A DNA stretch of 37,466 nucleotides from Acetobacter sp. DsW_063 (GTDB lineage Bacteria > Pseudomonadota > Alphaproteobacteria > Acetobacterales > Acetobacteraceae): positions 1-37,466 of the forward strand of contig NZ_JOPL01000075.1 of NCBI RefSeq assembly GCF_002153745.1. Reading direction: 5' to 3'. The notes below the pieces were generated by a model. It had not been told where the DNA came from, did not search any database, and saw only the letters and a program-made list of their open reading frames with translations. This document shows positions 24,226-32,739 of the stretch, piece by piece; the first letter of the stretch is position 1; every line of letters starts with the position of its first letter. The position numbers and the translations under genes were made by a program.

Positions 24226-24784
24226 GACGCTGGGTCTCTTCGGTTTGTTTCAGGAGCGTCGTCTCTGAAGCACGCCGGGAGATGGCCGTCTATGTGAATA
24301 GCGGTCGAAGCGCCTGGAGGCATGATTGCATGGTTTGCAGATACACGTGCTCATCCAGCCCCGAGCGGATTGATTGACTGCTTTTAGCCAGCGAGCAGTC
24401 TTCGCCTCAGGCACAGAAGGCTCCGCCCGCTCCGACAGTGCGATTTTGACAAACGCCAATGGTGAAAGCGGACCATAATCGGCAATTTACGGCCAATTCA
24501 GAAAAATAACAGAATTTTCGAAATACCCGAATTGCAGAGTTAATATTTCTCATGACAATATATGCCAAAAATTCGTCTAAAAAATTTATTTATACTTATA
24601 CGACAACCAATTATTGGAGCATCTATCCGATATACGCGCCCAGAAAGAGCCATGCCGTGACCGCCAAACGTCAGGACATGAAATCAACACAATATGTCCA
24701 ACAGTGACAAACCATGACACTGTTTCATGATTGAGACTTGTGGTACTCCCTGCCGGACGCCTTTGCGCCACGGAGAGTTTGTTC
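24226..24784. other. Divergent spacer, AT-rich in the middle
   Basis: This lies between the minus-strand transporter and a plus-strand outer-membrane protein. The centre (about 24480-24620) is AT-rich and contains CCAAT-T-ATTGG (24607-24617), a small operator-like inverted repeat. TTGACA (24446) and CATAAT (24474) are 22 nt apart, too far for a standard promoter. A 69-codon minus-strand frame (24250-24459) has odd composition and no known domain, so it is not called. Confidence 0.45.
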
Positions 24785-25753
24785 ATGAGTTCCAGACTAC
24801 GTCACGCCATTACAAAGATCGTTCCGCTCGGCGCCGTATCTGTGGCGGCGTCAGTCGGCGCATGTGTGAGGACGCACAATGCCTTCGCAGATACATCGCC
24901 CGTCGTTGCGGTCAACCGCGAGGTCGGCCTGTCGATCACCGGGAATTATGATGCGTTCGCCAGAACAGCGGGGCTGAACACGGGAAGCACATTCCCCGGT
25001 TACCCGCAATACGACTGGAGCGAACGGACCTCCGCGCGTGGTCATGCGACAAGCTGGCGTCCCGGATTTAGGGCCGATGCTCAATACATGTTCGACATTG
25101 GGCGGATCAAAAACCTCTACGTCGCAGGCATCTTCAACCTTGGCGATGGCACCATGTCGCAGCATGAGGATTATGCCTGGTCAAATGCATACGGTGGAAG
25201 GCGCAGTGTGGAGACGGCCCGTATTCGGAACAGTTTTGGGCATAACACCATCAACGTCACCGGCGAGGTCGGAAAGGGATTTCAACTCGCGCATGACAGG
25301 CTGATGCTTACCCCGGTATTTCAGGGTGGATACACAGCGGGCGGCGGAAACTCGTTCACGACTCCAGGCTTGGGATATGTCGGGCTCGCTCTCCACGCGG
25401 ACTATGCCCTCACCAATCGACTGGTTATCCGTGGGCGCGCCGGCTGGGCGGAATATCTCGACGCAGGAAGCGCCGCTCTGGTCCACGGCTCCAACGGCGC
25501 CCGACCGGAATGGAGCGGGGACGTCGCGCTTGATTACCGGATGACGCAACGTCTCCACCTGACCGGCGGTGTAAGATACGCGTACATGGATTATGGACAT
25601 ACCCACTCTCCCGATATCTGGAGGACAGCCAGCGGCGCGAACATTTATACGGCTAGTTTCTTTGGAGGGGACACAACGTACACCTCAGCGTCGCGCGCCG
25701 GGACACGCTCAAACACTGTCCAACTACGCTTGGGACTTGCTTACCAGCTCTAG
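24785..25753 (+). CDS. Outer-membrane beta-barrel protein
   Basis: A 322-residue exported protein. A signal peptide (HAITKIVPLGAVSVAASVGA) ends near AFADTSP. The rest alternates polar and hydrophobic residues in beta strands with Gly/aromatic turns, for example VGLSITGNYDAFA, LYVAGIFNLGDG, GYVGLALHADYAL and a final LRLGLAYQL with the terminal Leu/aromatic pattern of a barrel. It is not a named family that I recognise; it could be an OmpA/OmpW-like or opacity-type barrel, perhaps a pore or adhesin. The ATG at 24785 has a GGAGAG Shine-Dalgarno; an upstream ATG at 24731 lacks one. It stands alone, divergent from the transporter. Confidence 0.7.
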   Translation: MSSRLRHAITKIVPLGAVSVAASVGACVRTHNAFADTSPVVAVNREVGLSITGNYDAFARTAGLNTGSTFPGYPQYDWSERTSARGHATSWRPGFRADAQYMFDIGRIKNLYVAGIFNLGDGTMSQHEDYAWSNAYGGRRSVETARIRNSFGHNTINVTGEVGKGFQLAHDRLMLTPVFQGGYTAGGGNSFTTPGLGYVGLALHADYALTNRLVIRGRAGWAEYLDAGSAALVHGSNGARPEWSGDVALDYRMTQRLHLTGGVRYAYMDYGHTHSPDIWRTASGANIYTASFFGGDTTYTSASRAGTRSNTVQLRLGLAYQL

Positions 25754-25856
25754 CCCCGAGTCACCTTTCAAACAGAAAAACTGCTCCCCTGTTCACCGAC
25801 GGCGCGTCAGTATCACGACGCGCCGCACGCTCCCACAACGTCAGGATCATCCGAAA

Positions 25857-26063
25857 TCAAGGACGATCAGACGCCTTCCGGTCCCAGACCAGCCAGCAGA
25901 TCGCCATACATCCGCTGGTCAGGGCGAAAACCGCCAGCGACGCCGCGATCACGACCGGAAATCCCAAGATTGTCCCATGCACAAGGCCAACAACAGGAAT
26001 AAGGGCCAACGTCGCGACGGCGGGGATTCCCAACCCGACGCCAAGACGGGCGGCGGCGCTCAA
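25857..26063 (-). CDS. Small two-helix membrane protein, TTG start
   Basis: A 68-residue protein with two hydrophobic helices (about 12-28 and 34-58) separated by VHGTILGFP, ending in a basic tail (WDRKASDRP). The start is TTG at 26063, overlapping the amidase stop as TTGA. This layout, and the two-helix pattern with a Gly-Phe-Pro turn, recalls small DUF3311-type proteins, which usually accompany a sodium:solute symporter. No such symporter is nearby, so the family is uncertain. The codon overlap suggests it is made with the amidase. Function unknown. Confidence 0.5.
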   Translation of the reverse strand: MSAAARLGVGLGIPAVATLALIPVVGLVHGTILGFPVVIAASLAVFALTSGCMAICWLVWDRKASDRP

Positions 26064-27484
26064 ACCCCCGCCTCCCGCGCGTAAAGCTCAGGCCAGACCG
26101 GGCCGACGGCGCGTTCAATCGTCTCCCCCGCCATCAGGCAGAGATCTTCGCGGAAACGGTCGGCGGTTATCTGTACGCCCGTGGGCAAGCCATCGACGAC
26201 GCCGGTGGGAACCGACAACGCAGGCAGCCCGAAAAGCGCAGCCGGCAGCAACGGCGCCTGATCGCGCAGCGTCGCAACGCAATCCTCTTGCGAGCGCACG
26301 TCGAGATCGACAGGAAACGGCGGCGCAAAAGACACGGGAGTCAGCAGGACGTCATGGGCGTTGAAGAAGAGCGACCACTCGCGCGCCAACGTGAGCCGAC
26401 GGGCGAAACACGCCGCCCAGGCCTCCCGGTCCAACGTTTTCGTCACGCCAACCGAATAGGCGAGCGTGCGTCGTAAAGCGTCATCCCCCAGTTCGCTCAT
26501 CTTCTCGAAAGCGGCGCCGCTGAGATCGTTGAAAACCAGCGCAGCCCACAGAGCAGCGGAATCATCGAAGTGCGGCGGCGCGGCGTCTTCGATGATGTAT
26601 CCCTCCTCGGAAAGCGCGGCGGCGGCCCTATCCAGTGCGGCGAGCGACGCCGGATCCGTCGCGCCGGGATCGGTCCCGCGAAACACGGCGACGCGCTTGC
26701 CCGAGCGAACAGACCCGACGTGATCCAAAGGCGCGGGCACATAGCCGGGGTCGCGCGGGTCTGGGCGCGCCATCGCCTGCAGGGCGAGGCGTAAGTCCGC
26801 AACACAGCGCGCCAGAGGCCCCTGCACCGACATCATCTGGCTGGTCAGGCTGCGTTCGACACTCGAAGAAGGGTTATACGCGGCTACGCGACCAGCGGAC
26901 GGTCGCAACCCTGCGACCCCGCAGCAATAAGCCGGATATCGTATCGATCCGCCGTAATCGTTGCCGTGCCCGATCGCCCCCATACCCGTCGCCACCGCGA
27001 CCCCTGCCCCACCGCTTGAGCCTCCCGGCGTCGCGGCCGAATTCCAGGGGTTGACCGTGCGGCCATGCAAGGCGTTGTCGGTGAACCAGCGCATGGAAAA
27101 CGCGGGCGTGTTCGTCCGCCCGATCACGATGGCGCCCGCCGCCTTCAACGACGCGACCTGTGGCGAGTCCTCCCGCGCAACTGCGTCCCGCAGCGCGACG
27201 ACGCCGTTGGTGGTGGCGTAACCTTTCTGGTCAACATTCACCTTGATAGTGATCGGCACGCCATGCAGCGGGCCGACCTCTGAACCCGAACGCGCCACAC
27301 GGTCCGCATCGTCCGCCTGACGGAGGGCGTCCTCCGCCATGAACTGCACGACCGCGTTCAGGCCGGGATTGAGGCTTTCGACACGCGACAGAGCGGCCTG
27401 GACGCATTCGCGCGCGGAGACTTCGCCAGCGCGAATCGCTCCCGCCATGCGTGTCGCGGACCACAGAAACAGGGGCGTCGTCAT
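26060..27484 (-). CDS. Amidase-signature family enzyme
   Basis: A 474-residue amidase of the Ser-Ser-Lys signature family, hydrolysing an amide to an acid and ammonia. The triad is visible: Lys81 in GVPITIKVNV, the cis-Ser in TPGGSSGGAG (about 156), and nucleophile Ser180 in DYGGSIRYPAYCCGVAGLRPS. The C-terminal half has LPAALFGLPALSVPTGVVDGLPTGVQI. The start at 27484 is set by an AAAGGA Shine-Dalgarno 8 nt upstream; an ATG three codons earlier is less well placed. The substrate cannot be named. It is divergent from a MATE exporter and coupled to a tiny membrane protein. Confidence 0.9.
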   Translation of the reverse strand: MTTPLFLWSATRMAGAIRAGEVSARECVQAALSRVESLNPGLNAVVQFMAEDALRQADDADRVARSGSEVGPLHGVPITIKVNVDQKGYATTNGVVALRDAVAREDSPQVASLKAAGAIVIGRTNTPAFSMRWFTDNALHGRTVNPWNSAATPGGSSGGAGVAVATGMGAIGHGNDYGGSIRYPAYCCGVAGLRPSAGRVAAYNPSSSVERSLTSQMMSVQGPLARCVADLRLALQAMARPDPRDPGYVPAPLDHVGSVRSGKRVAVFRGTDPGATDPASLAALDRAAAALSEEGYIIEDAAPPHFDDSAALWAALVFNDLSGAAFEKMSELGDDALRRTLAYSVGVTKTLDREAWAACFARRLTLAREWSLFFNAHDVLLTPVSFAPPFPVDLDVRSQEDCVATLRDQAPLLPAALFGLPALSVPTGVVDGLPTGVQITADRFREDLCLMAGETIERAVGPVWPELYAREAGV

Positions 27485-27740
27485 CAAAAGCATCCTTTGC
27501 GGAAACGCGAGGCGGCATGGAGCGCGGTATATCGTTTCTATATCAATATAATATTCGACGTCATGAAATTCAGGCTCCGCCCCGCGCAGCAGCCCTTATG
27601 GCGCGCCCCCGTCATCGTGGAGCCTCAATTTACTGTCCGCAATGCGCAATCGAGCATTCGCGCTGAAGCGCGAACGTGCCATACTTGTGACAACGACAGT
27701 CGGAGCCGCTGCGGGACGCTCGCAGGCGGACGGGGTTTCA
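27485..27740. promoter_or_regulatory. Divergent promoter region, amidase and MATE
   Basis: 256 nt between the minus-strand amidase and the plus-strand MATE gene. An AT-rich patch (about 27529-27560) contains TATAAT (27547-27552) on the plus strand. A partner -35 at the right distance was not found. Both genes probably start from here. Confidence 0.45.
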
Positions 27741-29198
27741 ATGAGCGGAAAGACAGCGCCGGGACGCGGCGCATGCTTCGTCACCGGAAGCATCATGCGG
27801 CACGTAATGGTCATGGCGGGAACGGGCGCCATCGGCCTTATGGCCGTCTTCGCCGTCGATCTGCTGAACATGATCTATATCGCCCATCTCGGCGATCCGG
27901 CGCTGACCGCCGCGATCGGTTTCGCAAGCGCGATCGGCGGCGTGCAGATCGCGGTGTCCATCGGACTGACGATCGGACTCGGCGCCTGCGTGGGGCGAGA
28001 GATCGGGTCAGGCCGGTTCGACGTTGCGCAGCGCGTGGCCTCCTCCTTCATGACCACCACCTTTGTTCTGACGTTGCTGCTGGGCGTTGCGACTGCGCTT
28101 TTCGCGGACCCGATCCTGCGGCTTCTCGGTGCGTCCGGAGAGGCGCTGACGCAGGCGGAGCGCTTCCTCTACATCGTTTCGCCATTCTTGCCGTTCGTAG
28201 CGCTCGGCATGTCCAGCTCCGCGCTTATGCGGTCCGTCGGCGACGCCAGACGCTCCATGAACGTGACGCTGGGCGGCGCCATTGTCGCGGCGATCCTCGA
28301 CCCGGCGCTGATCCTTGGCATGCATGAGGGGCTGACCGGAGCGGCCATAAGCTCCGTCCTTTCCCGTTTGGCGGTGCTCATGCTCGGCATGCGCGGTGCG
28401 GGCGCGCACGGATTGCTGCGGAAGCCGCAGCTACATGCGATCCCGGCAGACACGAAACGCGTCGCCTCCATCGCTGGCCCTGCGATCCTCACCAACCTCG
28501 CTACGCCAGTCGGTTCTGCTTACGTGACAGGAAACATGGCGCGGTTCGGGCTCGATGCAGTCGGCGGACAGGCGTCCGTCGAGCGTATCGTCGTCGTGGC
28601 GTTCGCGTTCGTTTTCGCCTTGACCGGCGCGGTCGGGCCGATCATGGCGCAAAATCTCGGGGCGAAGAAACTCGACCGCGTGCGTGAAGTGCTGCGTGCG
28701 TCGCTGACGCTGGTCGCTCTGTGCGTCGCGACAACCTGGATCGTGCTCGCGCTCATCCAGAACCTGCTGGTCGCGGGCTTCCACGCCACAGGCAACGGAG
28801 CGACGCTGATTCACCTGTTCTGTTCGTGGACGGTTTCTTCCTACCTGTTCGTCGGCATGTTGTTCGTAGCCAACTCCGCGTTCAACAACCTTGGCCACCC
28901 GATCTATTCGACGCTGTTCAACTGGGGGCGCGCGACGCTCGGGACCATTCCGTTCGTCACAGTCGGCGCGCGTTACGGCGCGGCGGGCGTGCAGATCGGG
29001 CAATCGCTGGGCTGCGTCCTGTTTGGCTCTCTGGCCGTGGTCGTAGCCTTTCGCGTGGTCGCAAATCTGAACGTCGGGCAGGTTACGCCAGAGGCCAACG
29101 CCTTCACGCCGGCCTCGGACGTGCCGACGCTGAGCCCTGAAGCTGCGATGGCGGAACTTGACGCCATCGAAGAGGCTGCGCTGTCCGAATCGAAATAG
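27741..29198 (+). CDS. MATE-family efflux transporter
   Basis: A 485-residue inner-membrane exporter with about twelve helices in two MatE domains. The first has AVDLLNMIYIAHLGDPALTA and a GLGACVGREIGSGR loop; the second has GPAILTNLATPVGSAYV, FALTGAVGPIMAQNLGAKK and ANSAFNNLGHPIYST. The N-terminal Gly-Ala-Val lead (GTGAIGLMAVFAVDLLN) and the C-terminal acidic tail of about 45 residues are typical. Such pumps use H+ or Na+ gradients to expel drugs or metabolites. The start at 27741 gives MSGKTAPGRG; an upstream in-frame ATG at 27642 is possible but its extra residues are not family-like. It is divergent from the amidase. Confidence 0.88.
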   Translation: MSGKTAPGRGACFVTGSIMRHVMVMAGTGAIGLMAVFAVDLLNMIYIAHLGDPALTAAIGFASAIGGVQIAVSIGLTIGLGACVGREIGSGRFDVAQRVASSFMTTTFVLTLLLGVATALFADPILRLLGASGEALTQAERFLYIVSPFLPFVALGMSSSALMRSVGDARRSMNVTLGGAIVAAILDPALILGMHEGLTGAAISSVLSRLAVLMLGMRGAGAHGLLRKPQLHAIPADTKRVASIAGPAILTNLATPVGSAYVTGNMARFGLDAVGGQASVERIVVVAFAFVFALTGAVGPIMAQNLGAKKLDRVREVLRASLTLVALCVATTWIVLALIQNLLVAGFHATGNGATLIHLFCSWTVSSYLFVGMLFVANSAFNNLGHPIYSTLFNWGRATLGTIPFVTVGARYGAAGVQIGQSLGCVLFGSLAVVVAFRVVANLNVGQVTPEANAFTPASDVPTLSPEAAMAELDAIEEAALSESK

Positions 29199-29236
29199 GA
29201 CGGCTCAAACCTCCGGTCCTGAGGAGCAGGCTTGCC

Positions 29237-29437
29237 ATGTCGAAACTGAGCAAGGCAGAGCGGGACGCATTGCCCGATGACGCATTTGCGCTGCCGGGAA
29301 GACGCTACCCCATACCGGACGCAAGTCATGCCCGTGACGCGTTGGCGCGCGCGAGCGAGTTCCATCGCCGGGGCGAGCTGAGCGACGAGGAATACGAAAC
29401 AGTGGTCCACCGCGCCCGAGCAGTGCTTGGCGAGTAA
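29237..29437 (+). CDS. Small DUF6582-like protein
   Basis: A 66-residue soluble protein that begins LSKAERDALPDDAFALPGRR and continues YPIPDASHARDALARA, then a helical tail (SDEEYETVVHRARAVLGE). The FALPG-x-R-YPIPD-x-SHA-x-NAL-type core is a small conserved module seen in many bacteria and phages (DUF6582). Its role is unknown; phage or structural links have been suggested only by context in other genomes. It is 38 nt after the MATE gene, and a GAGGAGC Shine-Dalgarno sits at 29220. Confidence 0.7.
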   Translation: MSKLSKAERDALPDDAFALPGRRYPIPDASHARDALARASEFHRRGELSDEEYETVVHRARAVLGE

Positions 29438-29926
29438 CGACGACAACCACTCTTCACGAGAGCCGCAAATCCCGCTGTCCGAACCACACGCGAGAGCTTG
29501 TGCTGCATCCATCCGGCCGGTTCTCTGATTTTGTAACACCTTTCAATCACCCCGAAGCCGTCGACGCCCGGCGGCTTTGGTCACGCGCTGCAAGCATACG
29601 CCTTCGGACCTAATTTCCCTCCGAGGCCCCAGTCTCATGATGCTGCGAAGCTGGGCCTGCCTGACGGGCCAGGCATGATGACTCATGCACAGGTTTGCGT
29701 TTTATGTGGGGTGAACAGCGACATACGTGGGCGTGCCGACCCAACCGCCCGAACGCTGCTTGCCTGTCGCGCGCCACGGGGGCAGGATCGCGGCGTGGTC
29801 GCGCTTCGCGTTGTCGTGAGGCGCCACGCCGCTCCACCACGACGCCCCCTTGGCTACAGGACGCCAGCGCCCACATTCCGGTCGCTGGGGCTGCACGGCG
29901 CGTGGCGAGCGAGTAAGGAAGACGAC
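29438..29926. other. Gene-free stretch before the 2OG oxygenase
   Basis: 489 nt without a recognisable gene. AAGCCG and CGGCTT (29555-29560, 29572-29577) form a short stem ahead of TTT, a weak terminator for the small protein. GCATGA-TGAC-TCATGC (29673-29688) is a 6-bp inverted repeat that could be an operator of the oxygenase. The frames on both strands look like chance. Confidence 0.45.
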
Positions 29927-30595
29927 ATGACGAACACAGACACAACGTCCGACGCGGCGCTTCTGACAGGTTTCAAGGATGCGCTCGCGGCTGCGACGGT
30001 CTCGACCCACCCGTTCCGCCACTGGACGATCGATAATGTTTTGCCGAAGCCCGCCTGTGAGGCTCTGGTGGCCTGGGAGGCCGCCGCAGGCGAGATGGCG
30101 GGCGACACCGGCGGACGGCGGGAAACCCGTAACGGCGCGCGGGTGTTCGTCGAACCTGGCGCGCGGGCTCGCGATCAGCGCCTGAACGAAATGGCGGAGG
30201 TGCTGGACAGCGTAGAGGCCCGGCGTGCGATCTCTGCAATGTGCGGCGCGGACCTCGAACACACGGCGCTCAGGCTCGAGCTGAGTCTGGACACCGACGG
30301 TTTCTGGCTGGAACCGCACACCGATATCGGCGCCAAGAAGCTCACTCTTCTTGTGTCCCTGTCCACCCACGCCGACGCGGAGCAGTGGGGCACAGACCTG
30401 ATGACGCCCGATGGCGCTCCCGCCAAACGCAGTTCGGGACGCTTCAACACCGGCACACTGTTCGTGCCGGGTGACGACACCTGGCACGGTTTCGCGGCGC
30501 GGCCGATCACAGGCCTGCGGCGTGGACTGATCGTCAATTATGTCGATTCGACGTGGCGGGCGACTCACGAACTCGCCTTCGGTCCGGCCTCCTGA
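29927..30595 (+). CDS. 2-oxoglutarate/Fe(II)-dependent oxygenase
   Basis: A 222-residue cytoplasmic protein with the double-stranded beta-helix iron site of 2OG dioxygenases: EPHTDIGAKK (His131, Asp133), distal His187 in DDTWHGFA, and Arg198 or Arg199 in GLRRGLIVNYV as the oxoglutarate-binding base. The N-terminus (HPFRHWTIDNVLPKPAC) resembles the 2OG-FeII_Oxy prolyl-hydroxylase-like set, in which it would hydroxylate a small molecule or protein side chain. The substrate is unknown. The start at 29927 has an AAGGAAG Shine-Dalgarno; the longer upstream form has no family-like sequence. It is 386 nt before the ETF-QO gene and is likely a separate transcript. Confidence 0.8.
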   Translation: MTNTDTTSDAALLTGFKDALAAATVSTHPFRHWTIDNVLPKPACEALVAWEAAAGEMAGDTGGRRETRNGARVFVEPGARARDQRLNEMAEVLDSVEARRAISAMCGADLEHTALRLELSLDTDGFWLEPHTDIGAKKLTLLVSLSTHADAEQWGTDLMTPDGAPAKRSSGRFNTGTLFVPGDDTWHGFAARPITGLRRGLIVNYVDSTWRATHELAFGPAS

Positions 30596-30638
30596 TCGCA
30601 CGCACGGCCGAAAATTATCCAACGACGCCCGAACTGCG

Positions 30639-30699
30639 CGTCACGAGGTGACGTAGCGGCGGGCATGCGTCGTGCCGACGCCTGACGTCGGTGCATGCC
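30639..30699. repeat. Two tandem inverted repeats behind the oxygenase
   Basis: CGTCAC-GAG-GTGACG (30639-30653) is a perfect 6-bp stem. Next comes GGCATGC (30662-30668) with GCATGCC (30693-30699) around an inner stem GCCGACG/CGTCGGT (30674-30680, 30686-30692), an imperfect hairpin with a 5-nt bulge. One or both may end the oxygenase transcript, although no T-run follows. Confidence 0.45.
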
Positions 30700-30740
30700 G
30701 GTTTCTCATAACTTCCCCTACTGCCCCCTGTTTCCGCATT

Positions 30741-30760
30741 CGTCAGGTTGCAACCTGACG
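30741..30760. promoter_or_regulatory. Perfect 20-bp palindrome, candidate operator
   Basis: CGTCAGGTTG is followed at once by its exact reverse complement CAACCTGACG. A -35-like TTGACC lies at 30762-30767, immediately after it, and ETF-QO begins 222 nt downstream. A dimeric regulator bound here could block or help RNA polymerase. No -10 box fits well, and the regulator is unknown. Confidence 0.5.
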
Positions 30761-30981
30761 GTTGACCTGTCCGTTTTCTAACGCGAATCAGTCTTGTGTC
30801 CGGAGGCGTCTTCGTCTTCGACGTATCGACGAAGCGGTTGCCCTGTGTCAGAGGAACCGCGACAGAAGACTTTTGCGGCGAAAACGGGCTCCCAGGAGCG
30901 TGGGAGCCGACGAACCGCGCGGTGGGACCGCCTTGCACTGCGGAGGCGCCCGCCGGGCAACGGAGACGGAGTAAGGAAGCT

Positions 30982-32613
30982 ATGAGCACACGCGAGGCGA
31001 TGGATTTCGATGTCGTCGTCGTGGGTGGAGGACCTGCGGGGCTGGCGGCTGCGATCCGCCTGCGGCAGGTCGCGCCGGACGCGACTGTCTGTCTAATCGA
31101 AAAAGGCAGCGAAATCGGCGCACACATTGTCTCCGGCGCGGTGATCGAGCCTCGGGCGCTGGAGGAACTTCTCCCCGACTGGCGTGATCTCGGGTCGCCG
31201 CTCAAGACCGAGGTGACGGGAGAGGAGATGTATTTCCTCACCGAATCGCGCGGCTTCAAGGTTCCGGCGCTTGAGAAAGTGATGCCGCACATCGCCAACC
31301 ACGGAAATTACGTGGTTAGCCTGGGCGAGGTGTGCCGCTGGCTGGCGGAACAGGCCGAGGCGCTCGGCGTCGAGATCTATCCCGGCTTCGCCGCTTCCGA
31401 GGTTCTGATCGAACAGAACCGCGTCGTCGGCGTCGCCACTGGCGACATGGGCGTGACGCGTGAAGGTGAGCACGGCCCCAACTATGCAGAGGGCATGGAG
31501 CTTCGCGGCAAATACACCCTGTTCGCCGAAGGCTGCCGTGGCTCACTGACCAAGCAAGTCATGGCGCATTACGACCTGCGCAAGGGCGTCGATCCGCAGA
31601 CCTATGGGCTGGGGATCAAGGAAGTGTGGGAAATTCCCGCCGCGAACCACCGTCCCGGCCTCGTGCTGCACAGCTTCGGCTGGCCGCTCGACGACCATAC
31701 CTATGGCGGCGCGTGGCTCTACCATTTCGGCGAAAACCTCGTCTCCTACGGCTTCGTCACCGGACTGGATTACCAGAACACATGGATCTCGCCGTATGAC
31801 GAGATGCAGCGCACAAAGCTGCACCCCGTTTTCAAGCCGCATTTTGAAGGTGGACGTCGTCTGATCTACGGCGCGCGCGCCCTGTCGGAAGGCGGCTTTC
31901 AGTCCATTCCTCGCCTGACGTTCCCCGGCGGCGCGCTGATCGGCGACAGTGCGGGATTCCTCAACACGCCCAAGATCAAGGGCACGCACACGGCGATGAA
32001 GTCCGGCATGCTGGCCGCCGAGGCCGTGGCCGATGCGCTGAAGTCGGAGCAGGTCGAGCCCGCGTCCTTCACCAGCCGCGTGCGTGGATCGTGGCTGTAT
32101 GACGAACTGAAGACGGCCCGCAACGTGCGGCCTGCGTTCTCCCGCTGGGGCACGAAGCTCGGCGCGCTCTATTCCGGTTTTGACGCCATGGTGTTGCGCG
32201 GCAAGGCTCCGTGGACGCTGCGTTTCAGGCACGCGGACAACGAGACCCTGACGCCTGCAAGCACGTCGCAGCCGATCACCTATCCGAAGCCGGATGGAAA
32301 GATCACCTTCGATAAACCTTCGTCCGTTTTCCTCTCCAACACGAACCACGAGGAAAATCAGCCGGTCCACCTGAAGCTCCGCAATGCCGCATTGTGGAAG
32401 ACGGTGAACTGGGACGTCTTCCGCGCGCCGGAGAGCCGATATTGCCCGGCAGGCGTCTACGAAGTCGGAGACGAAGCCAGCGATCCGCGTCTGGTAATCA
32501 ACGCCCAGAACTGTGTGCATTGCAAAACCTGCGACATCAAGGATCCGGCGCAGAACATCGACTGGTGCACGCCCGAAGGCGGCGGCGGCCCGAACTATCC
32601 GGCCGGGATGTGA
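30982..32613 (+). CDS. Electron transfer flavoprotein-ubiquinone oxidoreductase
   Basis: A 543-residue ETF-QO. It takes electrons from reduced ETF and gives them to ubiquinone at the inner membrane through FAD and one 4Fe-4S cluster. The N-terminal FAD site is VVVVGGGPAGLAAA (about 11-24). A membrane-contact and quinone region (PKIKGTHTAMKSGMLAAEAV) is in the middle. The C-terminal ferredoxin part has Cys residues in RYCPAGVYEV and NCVHCKTCDIKDP, ligands of the cluster. The ending PEGGGGPNYPAGM is typical. The ATG at 30982 has an AAGGAAG Shine-Dalgarno. It lies ahead of etfB and etfA, so the electron route from acyl-CoA and other flavin dehydrogenases to the respiratory chain is encoded together. 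Confidence 0.94.
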   Translation: MSTREAMDFDVVVVGGGPAGLAAAIRLRQVAPDATVCLIEKGSEIGAHIVSGAVIEPRALEELLPDWRDLGSPLKTEVTGEEMYFLTESRGFKVPALEKVMPHIANHGNYVVSLGEVCRWLAEQAEALGVEIYPGFAASEVLIEQNRVVGVATGDMGVTREGEHGPNYAEGMELRGKYTLFAEGCRGSLTKQVMAHYDLRKGVDPQTYGLGIKEVWEIPAANHRPGLVLHSFGWPLDDHTYGGAWLYHFGENLVSYGFVTGLDYQNTWISPYDEMQRTKLHPVFKPHFEGGRRLIYGARALSEGGFQSIPRLTFPGGALIGDSAGFLNTPKIKGTHTAMKSGMLAAEAVADALKSEQVEPASFTSRVRGSWLYDELKTARNVRPAFSRWGTKLGALYSGFDAMVLRGKAPWTLRFRHADNETLTPASTSQPITYPKPDGKITFDKPSSVFLSNTNHEENQPVHLKLRNAALWKTVNWDVFRAPESRYCPAGVYEVGDEASDPRLVINAQNCVHCKTCDIKDPAQNIDWCTPEGGGGPNYPAGM

Positions 32614-32739
32614 TTTCCCGACCGGCGTACGCTAGACCTTCTGTCGCTTAGGGCAGTCATTTTCTCAGGCGGCGCGATGCAGGGGCGTCCTCAGGGCCCC
32701 GCTTCGCACCGCCGCCAACGGGTATCAGGCAAGAAGACC

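Noticed and set aside
24250-24459. 69-codon minus-strand frame as a transposase remnant
   Set aside because: Only vague Arg-rich composition; no terminal repeats or transposase motif.
24446-24479. TTGACA ... CATAAT as a sigma-70 promoter
   Set aside because: The spacer is 22 nt, too long for a normal promoter.
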